A DNA stretch of 64,000 nucleotides from Hahella sp. CCB-MM4 (GTDB lineage Bacteria; Pseudomonadota; Gammaproteobacteria; Pseudomonadales; Oleiphilaceae): contig NZ_MRYI01000017.1 in the NCBI RefSeq assembly GCF_002260525.1, forward strand, positions 88,775 through 152,774, given 5' to 3'. Each line of letters opens with the position of its first letter. Position 1 is the first letter of the stretch. A program made the position numbers and the translations under genes. Of this stretch, positions 16,607 through 24,970 are shown in pieces. The notes below the pieces were generated by a model, which saw only the letters and a program-made list of their open reading frames with translations, was not told the DNA's origin and did no database searches.

Positions 16607-17992
16607 ATGATCACAACACAGTTCCTCAAGGAAGACCCTCTGGTGCACGTGGTGGACAGGTTCTGCGAGGGCAGCATCATCGTTGACCGTCATGCCAATA
16701 TTCTCTGGATCAGTCAGAAGTACCGCAAGCTGCTTGAACTACCGGATGACACTCTGGTCGAAGGAAAGTCAGTGGAAGAAGTCATCCCCAACAGCATGAT
16801 GCGTCAGGTGGTGGAGAGTGGTCAGCCGATTCTACTGGACATGCTACGGATTCGGGGAACCTGGATGGTGGTCACCCGTATCCCGATCAGAGACGATGAA
16901 GATCAGGTGATGGGCGGTATCGGTTTTGTCTTTTACAAGGAACTGGATTACCTCAAACCTTTCGTAGAGAAGTTTGCCCGTCTGCGCGGCCAACCGACGA
17001 CCGCGGAAAGACAGCTGGCCGAAATGCGTCAGGCGAAGTACAGCTTTTCAGATTTCAAAGGTCGCAGTGAAGCCACCAGACAATTGCTGAAGCGAGCTCG
17101 CCAGGCGGCTGAACTGGACACAACAGTGTTATTGCTGGGCGAGACCGGCACCGGTAAAGAGGTGCTGGCACACGCCATTCATCAGGCTTCGGTGAGATCA
17201 GAACGCCCCTTTGTCTGCGTCAATATGGCCGCCATACCGGAGAATTTGCTGGAGGCAGAGTTTTTTGGCGTTGCCCCCGGCGCTTATACCGGGGCCGACC
17301 GCAAAGGCAGGGTCGGAAAAATTGAGCTGGCCAACGAGGGAACCCTGTTCCTGGACGAAGTCGGTGATCTCCCCATCGGCTTGCAGAGCAAGTTGCTCCG
17401 GGTGCTGCAGGAGCAGGAATTCGAACCCCTGGGATCCAACAATATCACCCGGGTCAACGTCAGGGTCATTGCGGCCACCAGTCGTGACTTAAAATCCATG
17501 GTGGATGAAGGCAACTTTCGCGCGGATCTTTACTATCGCCTCAATGTCCTGCCTATCGAAGTTCCTCCCCTGCGGGATCGGTTGGAAGATATCAGCCTGC
17601 TTGCCGAAAATATGCTTGAAGAGTTCAGCCAGGCAACCGGATTGCCTCACAGGCACCTGGACCAGTCCGTGATCAATCTGCTGCGCAGCTACTCCTGGCC
17701 GGGTAACGTCAGGGAATTACAGAACACTTTGGAGAGGGCCTTTATTTTTGCTGATGAGAACGAACTGGCCTTGGCCGACTTCCCGCAATTACGCAAGTCT
17801 GTCAGCGATCGTCAGTTATCCCGCACCAGTCATCCTGTCGAACCTCTGCACAAAACGCTTGAAAAAGCTGAGCGGGAGGCTCTTATGAATGCTTTGAAAT
17901 CGTCCGGCAATAACCGCAGCCACGCGGCCAGGTTACTGGGAATATCGCGGGCAACGTTCTATGAAAAATTGCAGCGACACGGCCTGGTCTGA
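16607..17992 (+). CDS. Sigma-54-dependent PAS-AAA+-Fis activator
   Basis: 461 residues from the ATG at 16607; a TTG at 16574 is also in frame. N-terminal PAS domain (GSIIVDRHANILWISQKYRKLLEL), AAA+ domain with Walker A GETGTGKEV, sigma-54 contact loop GAYTGA (common variant of GAFTGA), Walker B LFLDEVGDL, and a C-terminal Fis-type HTH (NNRSHAARLLGISRATFYEKL). There is no receiver domain, so the PAS domain probably senses a ligand. It lies directly upstream of a sigma-54 promoter and the TRAP/CoA-transferase genes, its likely targets. Confidence 0.9.
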   Translation: MITTQFLKEDPLVHVVDRFCEGSIIVDRHANILWISQKYRKLLELPDDTLVEGKSVEEVIPNSMMRQVVESGQPILLDMLRIRGTWMVVTRIPIRDDEDQVMGGIGFVFYKELDYLKPFVEKFARLRGQPTTAERQLAEMRQAKYSFSDFKGRSEATRQLLKRARQAAELDTTVLLLGETGTGKEVLAHAIHQASVRSERPFVCVNMAAIPENLLEAEFFGVAPGAYTGADRKGRVGKIELANEGTLFLDEVGDLPIGLQSKLLRVLQEQEFEPLGSNNITRVNVRVIAATSRDLKSMVDEGNFRADLYYRLNVLPIEVPPLRDRLEDISLLAENMLEEFSQATGLPHRHLDQSVINLLRSYSWPGNVRELQNTLERAFIFADENELALADFPQLRKSVSDRQLSRTSHPVEPLHKTLEKAEREALMNALKSSGNNRSHAARLLGISRATFYEKLQRHGLV

Positions 17993-18310
17993 CCGGGCCT
18001 TATCACCCCAGAACACCTTCTGATTCGACCGATATTGAGCTGTCAGGAAATCCATACACTGTCTTATTTTTCGTACACGATTATTTTCTACTGATAAAAC
18101 AAAGAGATAGACAACGTCTTCCGATAAATCTCCTCGAATATCAGTTGAAAATAGCCGAAACCACGCTGTCTCGATTTCCGGACAGTCGCAATCCACCAAA
18201 ATCCCCCATAAAACCTATCTTATTGATTTTTAAATAGAATAAATCCTGGCCCATCCCTTGCTATTTATCTAATCGTCAAAAACTCAGCAATAAAAACAAT
18301 CGGAGTTCCC
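17993..18310. other. Regulatory intergenic region upstream of dctP
   Basis: 318 bases with no gene. It holds the sigma-54 promoter at 18247-18262. A dyad CTGTC...GACAG (18166-18170 and 18181-18185) about 65 bases upstream of the promoter is a possible enhancer site for the activator encoded at 16607-17992. Confidence 0.55.
18247..18262 (+). promoter_or_regulatory. Sigma-54 (-24/-12) promoter of the TRAP operon
   Basis: TGGCCCATCCCTTGCT has the GG and GC dinucleotides separated by exactly 10 bases, and the TTGCT of the -12 element. It matches the consensus TGGCAC-N5-TTGCW at all key positions. Transcription would begin near 18273, about 40 bases before the dctP start. Confidence 0.75.
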
Positions 18311-19384
18311 ATGACGCTTAATAGCAAATACAACAAAATCAACGCGGTTCTTTCCCTCACTTTGGCAGGCACCCTGCTTTGTTCCACTCTCAATGCGAGC
18401 GCAGAAGATAAAATCCGCTGGAAGATGCAGGCGGCCTTCGGCAGCAATCTCCCGGCACTGGGCGATACGATCCCCGGAATCATGGACTCATTGAAAGAAG
18501 CCACCGACGGCCGTGTGGTGATCAAGCACTATGAGCCCAGCAAGCTGGTCCCTACCCTCAATATCACCGATGCGGTTAAAAGCGGAAAAATCGAAGCCGG
18601 TTATACCTGGCTCGGATATGACCAGGGCAAGTTTCCCTCTTCTGTACTGTTTGCATCAGTACCATTCGGAATGGAGCCCTGGGAATATATCGGCTGGTGG
18701 TATGAAGCGGGCGGCCAGAAACTCGCAGAAGATATCTACCACAAGATCAACATTCACCCGGTACTCTGCGGCATGACCGGCCCCGAAACCGCAGGTTGGT
18801 TCAAGAAAGAAATCAACGGCCTGGAAGATGTCAAAGGCCTGAAAATGCGCTTTGCCGGCATCGGTGGGCAGGTCATGCAGGACCTGGGAGCCTCCGTCAC
18901 CGTATTACCCGGCGGTGAAATATTCCAGGCCCTGGAAAAAGGCGCCATCGACGCCACGGAATTTTCATTACCGGCGGTAGACCAGAAGCTGGGCTTCAAC
19001 AAGGTCGCCAAGTACAACTATTTCCCCGGCTGGCACCAGCCTCACGCTGCTTTTCACTTGGTGGTCAACAAAGACGAGTGGGATAAAACCTCCGCCATGG
19101 ATAAAGCCGTCATCAATCTGGCTTGCGAAGCCAGTGTCACCCGCGATCTGGCCCGCAGCGAGGGCATCCAGGGTGCCGCCATGGCCGAACTGGAAAGTGA
19201 AGGAGCCGTCTCCAAGCGCCTGCCCGAACCTTTACTGCGCGAGCTGCAAAAAGTCAGCATCAAAGTACTGGAAGCGGAAGCCAGCAAAGACAGTGACTTT
19301 AAATCTGTCTATGAACATCAGCTTGCATTCTCCAAAGACTACAAACGCTGGAAGCAGTTCGGCTACCTGCCAAGGGACTTCTAA
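18311..19384 (+). CDS. dctP: TRAP transporter solute-binding protein (DctP family)
   Basis: 357 residues, ribosome site CGGAG. Sec signal peptide at residues 1-31 (cleavage near NASA-ED). The mature protein has the DctP landmarks KMRFAGIGGQVMQDLGASV (family Arg that binds the carboxylate), PGGEIFQALEKGAIDATEF and KYNYFPGWHQP. The two aromatic-rich C-terminal segments fit the subgroup that binds larger or branched carboxylates, but the ligand cannot be named. It delivers substrate to the DctQM membrane components encoded downstream. Confidence 0.9.
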   Translation: MTLNSKYNKINAVLSLTLAGTLLCSTLNASAEDKIRWKMQAAFGSNLPALGDTIPGIMDSLKEATDGRVVIKHYEPSKLVPTLNITDAVKSGKIEAGYTWLGYDQGKFPSSVLFASVPFGMEPWEYIGWWYEAGGQKLAEDIYHKINIHPVLCGMTGPETAGWFKKEINGLEDVKGLKMRFAGIGGQVMQDLGASVTVLPGGEIFQALEKGAIDATEFSLPAVDQKLGFNKVAKYNYFPGWHQPHAAFHLVVNKDEWDKTSAMDKAVINLACEASVTRDLARSEGIQGAAMAELESEGAVSKRLPEPLLRELQKVSIKVLEAEASKDSDFKSVYEHQLAFSKDYKRWKQFGYLPRDF

Positions 19385-19456
19385 TGCGTAAGCTGGTCAG
19401 CTGTCTGCATAAGGACGTCTAAAGCGTAGTTGACCACTCTACCCGGAGCTCTGTCT

Positions 19457-19498
19457 GGGAGGGAACGTGCCACTGGCGGCGCCGCCCCTCCCCTTTTT
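19457..19498 (+). terminator. Terminator/attenuator between dctP and dctQ
   Basis: GGGAGGG (19457-19463) pairs with CCCTCCC (19486-19492), with a self-complementary GGCGGCGCCGCC inside the loop, followed by a run of five T. It probably lets the binding protein be made in excess over the membrane subunits by partial termination. Confidence 0.65.
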
Positions 19499-19528
19499 CA
19501 CTCACTTATTTCTTAAGGTTGCACAAAC

Positions 19529-20173
19529 ATGCAAGCTGAAAAGGTTCTTGTGGATTCCGCCCTGTCTGAGGTACTCCCTCACCAGGACGCGCAGCTCCCG
19601 CATACCTGGTTTTCCATGAAAGTGGATGCCTTCGTTGGCAAAGCAGGAGAATGGATCAGTTGGGTTTGGCCTGTCCTGATGGCCATTATCATGATCAATG
19701 TCGTCATGCGTTATCTGTTCGGCGAGGGACGCGTCGAGTTTGAAGAACTGCAATGGCATTTCTATTCCATCGGCTTCCTCGGAGCCCTGTCTTTTTGTAT
19801 CAAGGACGACAGCCACGTGCGAGTGGACGTTCTCCACGAACGATTCCCGCTGAAGGCGAAAGCCTGGATTGAATTTATCGGCATCGGCTGCCTGCTGACT
19901 CCCTTTACCCTGTTGCTCATCTGGTATGGCCTGCCCTTCGTGATTGATGCATGGCAGACCGGGGAAAAGTCCGGCTCACCGGGTGGCCTGCCCTATCGCT
20001 GGATCATTAAATCGGTGTTGCCGTTGGCCATGGTACTGGTAGGCGTCGCCCTGATCTCACGCATGAGCAGAGTCATCAGCTACTTGTTCCTGCAGGGCAA
20101 CCGAAAGCATTACAGAGCCGACATCAACAACGAAACCAGCGTAGTCACAGGAGGTCAACATGGAAGCAAATGA
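19529..20173 (+). CDS. dctQ: TRAP transporter small membrane subunit (DctQ)
   Basis: 214 residues with four predicted helices (WISWVWPVLMAIIMINVVMRYL; the second around SIGFLGALSFCIKDDSHVRVDVL, the family's most conserved stretch; then two more). It begins after AAGG and ends overlapping the dctM start by 14 bases. It pairs with DctM to form the Na+-driven importer. The N-terminal extension of about 35 polar residues is a little long for the family. Confidence 0.88.
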   Translation: MQAEKVLVDSALSEVLPHQDAQLPHTWFSMKVDAFVGKAGEWISWVWPVLMAIIMINVVMRYLFGEGRVEFEELQWHFYSIGFLGALSFCIKDDSHVRVDVLHERFPLKAKAWIEFIGIGCLLTPFTLLLIWYGLPFVIDAWQTGEKSGSPGGLPYRWIIKSVLPLAMVLVGVALISRMSRVISYLFLQGNRKHYRADINNETSVVTGGQHGSK

Positions 20174-21515
20174 ATGGCTCGCCATCGCCATGTTTGCCAG
20201 CTTTATCCTGCTGATATTCAGTGGCTTTCCTGTTGCATGGCTGTTAGGCGGCATCGCGGTGATATTCACCGGCATCAGCCTGTTTGCCGACAATTATCTG
20301 GACACATTTATCGGCATTGACTGGAACTACACTGCCCTGACCGTCGACCGGATCTGGGCAATCATGAGTAACTGGGTGCTGGTGGCCCTGCCCATGTTTG
20401 TCTTTATGGGACAAATGCTGGATCGCTCAGGTATGGCCGAAAATCTGATGCACAACGTCTCCCGGCTGTTCGGTCGTCTTAACGGCGGCACTGCAATCGC
20501 CGTTGTTCTGATCGGGCTGTTGCTGGCCGCCTCCACCGGCATTATCGGCGCTTCCGTGGCTCTGCTTACCTTGCTTGCCCTGCCTGTCATGCTGAAAAAA
20601 CAGTACCAGTCCGAACTTGCGGTCGGCACTGTCTGTGCCGTGGGTACACTAGGGATCCTGATTCCTCCCAGTATCATGCTGGTGATGATGGCGGACCAAC
20701 TGGCCCTGTCAGTGGGCGATCTTTTCCTGGGAGCAGTGTTCCCCGGTGTATTGCTGGGCAGCGCGTTTATCCTTTATATCGTGATCCGGGCCAAATTCAA
20801 TCCGGATCTGGCCCCCGTGGGCGATTCTACTGAGTCCCTGGATTGGGGAGTGGTGATAGACGCACTGAAAGCCATCATTCCTCCAGCACTGTTGATCCTG
20901 GCAGTTCTGGGCTCCATTTTTCTTGGCCTGGCCACACCGACCGAAGCTTCCGGCGTAGGCGCTTTCGGAGCCACCATGCTGGCCTGGTATAACAAAAAGC
21001 TGAGTCTGGCCGTGTTCAAAACCGTCTGTATCCAGACCAGCCAGACCACCGGCTTTATATTTGCCATCTTGATCGGAGCAACGGCATTTTCCCTGGTTCT
21101 GCGGGGACTTGGCGGGGACGAACTGATCGAATCCGCTCTTACCGGCCTGCCTTTCGGACCTACCGGCATCATTATCAGCATTCTGTTCTGCACATTCCTG
21201 TTGGGATTCTTCCTGGACTGGATTGAAATCACGCTGATTATTCTGCCGTTGGTGGCTCCCGTGGTGGAATCCCTCGGGTTTAATCTGGTGTGGTTCACCG
21301 TGTTGTTTGCGGTGTGCCTGCAAACCTCCTTCCTGACACCACCCGTCGGCTTTGCCCTGTTCTATTGCAAAGGGGTGGCTCCACCACAAATCAAAGTCGG
21401 CACCCTGTATCGCGGAGTGGCTCCGTTTATCCTGCTGCAGCTTGTGGCCATCATGATCGTGTTTGTCTGGCCCGCCATAGTGACCTGGCTGCCTGCACAG
21501 GCCTACGGCAACTAA
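20160..21515 (+). CDS. dctM: TRAP transporter large membrane subunit (DctM)
   Basis: 451 residues, about 12 hydrophobic segments. Typical DctM motifs: LPMFVFMGQMLDRSGMAENL, STGIIGASVALLTLLALPVML, GTLGILIPPSIMLVMM and the C-terminal FLTPPVGFALFYCKGV. Good ribosome site AGGAGG before the start, within dctQ. It forms the ion-coupled channel of the importer in the inner membrane. Confidence 0.92.
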   Translation: MEANEWLAIAMFASFILLIFSGFPVAWLLGGIAVIFTGISLFADNYLDTFIGIDWNYTALTVDRIWAIMSNWVLVALPMFVFMGQMLDRSGMAENLMHNVSRLFGRLNGGTAIAVVLIGLLLAASTGIIGASVALLTLLALPVMLKKQYQSELAVGTVCAVGTLGILIPPSIMLVMMADQLALSVGDLFLGAVFPGVLLGSAFILYIVIRAKFNPDLAPVGDSTESLDWGVVIDALKAIIPPALLILAVLGSIFLGLATPTEASGVGAFGATMLAWYNKKLSLAVFKTVCIQTSQTTGFIFAILIGATAFSLVLRGLGGDELIESALTGLPFGPTGIIISILFCTFLLGFFLDWIEITLIILPLVAPVVESLGFNLVWFTVLFAVCLQTSFLTPPVGFALFYCKGVAPPQIKVGTLYRGVAPFILLQLVAIMIVFVWPAIVTWLPAQAYGN

Positions 21516-21525
21516 GGAGAGAAGC

Positions 21526-23178
21526 ATGTCAGCCAAACACTTTCATAAAGTGATCAGTGCCGCCCAGGCAGCAGCACTGATTCCGAATGGAGCCACCATT
21601 GCCACAGCGGGATTTGTCGGCATCGGATTTGCCGAAGAGCTTGCTGTTGCAATAGAGCAGCGCTACCTGCATGAGCAAGCCCCGGGGCATTTGACCCTGG
21701 TCTATGCTGCCGGTCAGGGTGACGGTAAGCACCGTGGACTTAATCACTTCGGCCATGACGGTATGGTCAGGCGGGTCATCGGCGGCCATTGGGGACTGGT
21801 TCCCAAGCTCGGCGCGCTCGCCTGTGACAATAAAATTGAAGCTTACAACCTCCCCCAGGGGGTCATCAGCCATCTGTTCAGAGACATTGCCGCCGGCAAG
21901 CCGGGACTCTTGACCCAGGTGGGCCTGCATACTTTTGTCGATCCCCGTTATGAAGGCGGAAAGATCAATCAGGTCACCCGGGATGACCTGGTAGAACTCA
22001 TGCATATCCAGGGACAGGAATACCTGTTTTACAAAACCTTCCCCATTCACATCGCCCTGCTACGGGGAACCACCGCCGATACCAGAGGCAATATTACCGG
22101 CGAGCGGGAGGCATTGCCTCTGGAAAGCCTGGCCATCGCCCAGGCGGTACACAACTGCGGCGGCAAGGTAATTGTCCAGGTGGAACGACTGACTGACCGT
22201 CACCGGCTGCATCCCGGCCAAGTCACCATCCCCGGTATCCTGGTGGATCATGTGGTGCTGGCACCGCCGGAACATCACCAGCAGACGTTTGCGGAGAGCT
22301 ATAACCCGGCTTACAGCGGTGAGGTCCTTGCCTCTCCGGTCATTTCCGGAGAAACAAAGACGGGAGAGGAGTTGAACCTGAGAACATTGATCGGCCGCCG
22401 GGCTGCCATGGAGTTGCGGCAAGATGCCATCGTCAACCTCGGAATCGGCATGCCCGAGGAAGTGGCCAATGTGGCCTGCCAGGAGTCGGTTCTTAGTCAG
22501 GTCACCCTCACCATTGAGCCAGGGGGAATCGGCGGCAGGCCCGCCGGCGGTTTAAGTTTCGGAGCCGTCAGCAACGCTGAGGCCATCATCGATCAGCCAG
22601 CCCAGTTCGATTTCTATGACGGCGGTGGATTGGATCAGGCTTTTCTCGGCATGGCACAGATGGACGCCCAGGGTAACGTCAACGTCAGTCGTTTCGGTAA
22701 TCGCATGGCCGGTGCAGGTGGCTTTATCAATATCAGTCAGAATGCCAAGGAGGTGTACTTCCTGGGAACCTTTTGTGCGGGAAATCCCCAGCCGGAAATA
22801 ATGGAGGGCGAGGTGCGGGTTAGTGGGGATAATCGAAATTCCAAACTGGTGAACCGCGTGGAGCACCTGACCTTTAGCGGTCAGTATGCGCTGCAAAGAG
22901 GACAGAAAGTGAAATACATTACTGAGCGTTGTGTATTCCAGCTGACCACTTCCGGTGTTGAGCTGATCGAAGTTGCCCCAGGGGTCAGAATTGATCGGGA
23001 CATTCTTCCTTTCATGGGGTTCAAGCCCCAGATATCCCCGCAACTCAGTGTGACGCCGATTCAATGCCTCAAACCCGGCTTAATGGGGTTGTCTCTTAAG
23101 TCCCCTGTTTCATCCTCGCCTGTCTGGGGAAAGGACCCGTCTTTATTGGCCTCCGAGGTGAGAGAAGCCGTCAACTGA
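21526..23178 (+). CDS. Acyl-CoA:carboxylate CoA-transferase (YdiF/propionate CoA-transferase type)
   Basis: 550 residues, with AAGGAG upstream and 10 bases after dctM. It is a fused alpha-beta CoA-transferase: ATAGFVGIGFAEEL in the first half, NLGIGMPEEVANVACQE and the catalytic motif TIEPGGIGG in the second. The Glu falls at residue 331, close to the active-site Glu of YdiF. It moves CoA from a donor such as acetyl-CoA to a short carboxylic or hydroxy acid. Its position suggests that it activates the acid imported by the TRAP system. No thiolase or dehydrogenase follows. Confidence 0.88.
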   Translation: MSAKHFHKVISAAQAAALIPNGATIATAGFVGIGFAEELAVAIEQRYLHEQAPGHLTLVYAAGQGDGKHRGLNHFGHDGMVRRVIGGHWGLVPKLGALACDNKIEAYNLPQGVISHLFRDIAAGKPGLLTQVGLHTFVDPRYEGGKINQVTRDDLVELMHIQGQEYLFYKTFPIHIALLRGTTADTRGNITGEREALPLESLAIAQAVHNCGGKVIVQVERLTDRHRLHPGQVTIPGILVDHVVLAPPEHHQQTFAESYNPAYSGEVLASPVISGETKTGEELNLRTLIGRRAAMELRQDAIVNLGIGMPEEVANVACQESVLSQVTLTIEPGGIGGRPAGGLSFGAVSNAEAIIDQPAQFDFYDGGGLDQAFLGMAQMDAQGNVNVSRFGNRMAGAGGFINISQNAKEVYFLGTFCAGNPQPEIMEGEVRVSGDNRNSKLVNRVEHLTFSGQYALQRGQKVKYITERCVFQLTTSGVELIEVAPGVRIDRDILPFMGFKPQISPQLSVTPIQCLKPGLMGLSLKSPVSSSPVWGKDPSLLASEVREAVN

Positions 23179-23306
23179 AGACTTTGTTGCCGGTTAGCCT
23201 GCAACTTCCTCACCGGCTGTACTTGACGGGCAGCCTTAATGAAGATAAAAACTAATCTGTCAGATTTTAATCAGCCAGGGTTCTGCTCAGGTTCAGTGTC
23301 CGAATT

Positions 23307-24074
23307 ATGTTACGCTCCTGTCACCGTATAAACGGCCTGGGTGGTGCATTCAAGGGATTTGTGAACGCCTCCCGATCGCCGCTTAAAGCATTGGTCGCCA
23401 GCTTTCCACTCTGGTGCTCCATGCACGCACACAGCCTTGAAAAAGTTCCTGGACACCCACTAAGCCTACATCAAACGACCGTTAAGTTTTCCAGCGATAT
23501 TCCCTTCAATGAGCGCAACTCCCATAGCATTGCCCGTCTTCTGAAAAGACTGCCACAGGAATCCGCCCTGCGGGTTCGGGAGTGGCTGAAGCTGGTGGAA
23601 CAGAACCGGTTACGTCCGATGGTGACCAAACTCAAGGCAGTGAATGATTACTTTAATGCCCTGGCTTATATTTCCGATGAAGAAATGTGGCAAGTGGAAG
23701 ACTACTGGGCAACTCCCCTGGAAGTGATCTCCAACGGTAAAGGGGACTGTGAAGACCTCGCCATTGCCAAATACTTTACGCTTCGGGCCATGGGAGTCTC
23801 CAGCCAGCAATTGGGCATCAGCTACGTAAAAAGTTATCGCCTGCCCACCGCACACATGGTTTTGGACTACTACGATTCCAGAGAATCCCGGCCGGTAACC
23901 CTGGATAACCTGGATGACACCATCCGCGAACGCCCGGACCTTAACGCCATTTACAGCTTCAATGAAGAACATGTCTGGTCCAGTCATAACCGTTCTTCAA
24001 ATGTAGGCTCTCCTTCAGAAATCAGGCACTGGCTGCTGCTTCAGGAAAAGCTGAGCGATCAGTTGTTATTCTGA
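23307..24074 (+). CDS. LapG-like periplasmic transglutaminase-like cysteine protease
   Basis: 255 residues. The catalytic triad of the BTLCP/Peptidase_C93 family is visible: Cys in NGKGDCEDLAIAKY, His in LPTAHMVLDYY and Asp in VTLDNLDDTI, preceded by WATPLEVISNGKG. LapG cleaves the large adhesin LapA when c-di-GMP is low, under control of LapD. Neither is encoded nearby. The N-terminus is a poor signal peptide with an Arg/Ser-rich start, so the true start may be further in, for example near LKALVASFPLWCS. Confidence 0.8.
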   Translation: MLRSCHRINGLGGAFKGFVNASRSPLKALVASFPLWCSMHAHSLEKVPGHPLSLHQTTVKFSSDIPFNERNSHSIARLLKRLPQESALRVREWLKLVEQNRLRPMVTKLKAVNDYFNALAYISDEEMWQVEDYWATPLEVISNGKGDCEDLAIAKYFTLRAMGVSSQQLGISYVKSYRLPTAHMVLDYYDSRESRPVTLDNLDDTIRERPDLNAIYSFNEEHVWSSHNRSSNVGSPSEIRHWLLLQEKLSDQLLF

Positions 24075-24138
24075 CCCTCCTGATCACCTTCCTCCCTCAA
24101 TCCCCCAGATTTCGTGAAGCACTTCACATTATTTCATC

Positions 24139-24184
24139 CTTAAGGTTAAGAAATGTTTCTCTTAAGGGTTCCTTAAGGTTGACA
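24139..24184 (+). promoter_or_regulatory. CTTAAG direct repeats (QseB/PmrA-type box) over a -35 element
   Basis: CTTAAG occurs at 24139, 24161 and 24172. The last two are 11 bases apart (CTTAAG-N5-CTTAAG, as in PmrA/QseB boxes) and the first is 22 bases away, two helical turns. TTGACA follows at 24179, with a weak CATAAA at 24209 as a possible -10. It lies about 90 bases upstream of the hemolysin-like gene and is the likely target of the response regulator at 28802-29464. Confidence 0.6.
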
Positions 24185-24269
24185 GGTTAACTTGGCTCCA
24201 TCACTGCTCATAAACGTTTGAAGATAAACCGAATAACCCCCTTATGAGCGAATACGGAGATCATGAAAG

Positions 24270-24920
24270 ATGCCTGCAACCAGCTTAATAAACCTGCTTC
24301 CACAGGAGAAAGGCGAGCAAATCTATACCCTTTGCCGCCACCCGTTAAGGCACTACACCGAAGCATTTATCCGTCAGCGCTATGATGAAGATTACGGCGC
24401 CAGAATTTCTCATTTCTGTTCCCGGTTAATGGTCAGCGTATTTGAAGGGGAAATACAGTCTGCCATCGGGTTTGAACTGGCACAGCATCGCCAGTTATTC
24501 CTGGAGCAGTATTTCTCCCAGCCCGTGGAACAGGTCATCGCACATAAATGCAATCTGCCAACCACTCGCGGCCAGATTGTTGAAGTGGGTAACCTTGCTT
24601 CACAGTCTCACGGGGCTTTACGTCGCTTTATCCTGATTCTGGGGCAGTATTTCATCCAACAGCATCTTCAATGGGTGGTATTTACCGCCATTCCCAGTTT
24701 GCTCCATACCTTCGAGAAATTTCAGATTCCCTTGTATGAACTGGGCGAAGCACGCCCGGATGCCTTGGGTGAAGAAGCCGGCAACTGGGGCAGCTATTAC
24801 AAAAAATCTCCCAAAGTGGTGGCCGCCCATCTGGGCACGGGCATGGCCAAACTCAGAAGCAACGCCATGCTGGCCAAGCTGGTTGATGCTCAACCTACAC
24901 CGCTATTTCTAGGCCAGTAA
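24270..24920 (+). CDS. Thermostable-hemolysin family protein (GNAT-like fold)
   Basis: 216 residues, no signal peptide. The pattern YTEAFIRQRYDEDYGARI, a strand-turn VFEGEIQSAIGFE, then IVEVGNLASQSHGALRRFIL matches the T_hemolysin family. The EVGNLA strand and following helix resemble the core of GNAT/autoinducer-synthase-like acyltransferases. The name comes from a Vibrio protein. An acyl- or aminoacyl-transfer role fits the neighbours (AMP-ligase, metalloenzyme, SDR) better than a pore-forming toxin, but this is inference. It is the first gene of a probable seven-gene operon. Confidence 0.75.
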   Translation: MPATSLINLLPQEKGEQIYTLCRHPLRHYTEAFIRQRYDEDYGARISHFCSRLMVSVFEGEIQSAIGFELAQHRQLFLEQYFSQPVEQVIAHKCNLPTTRGQIVEVGNLASQSHGALRRFILILGQYFIQQHLQWVVFTAIPSLLHTFEKFQIPLYELGEARPDALGEEAGNWGSYYKKSPKVVAAHLGTGMAKLRSNAMLAKLVDAQPTPLFLGQ

Positions 24921-24970
24921 CGACAACGATAAGACTATACCAGTCACTCAGGCAGCAGTAGATAAAGGAC

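Noticed and set aside
20709..21536. 275-codon minus-strand frame
   Set aside because: It is the reverse-strand shadow of dctM and the start of the CoA-transferase gene; the composition (many Gln/His) is that of a shadow, and there is no homology pattern.
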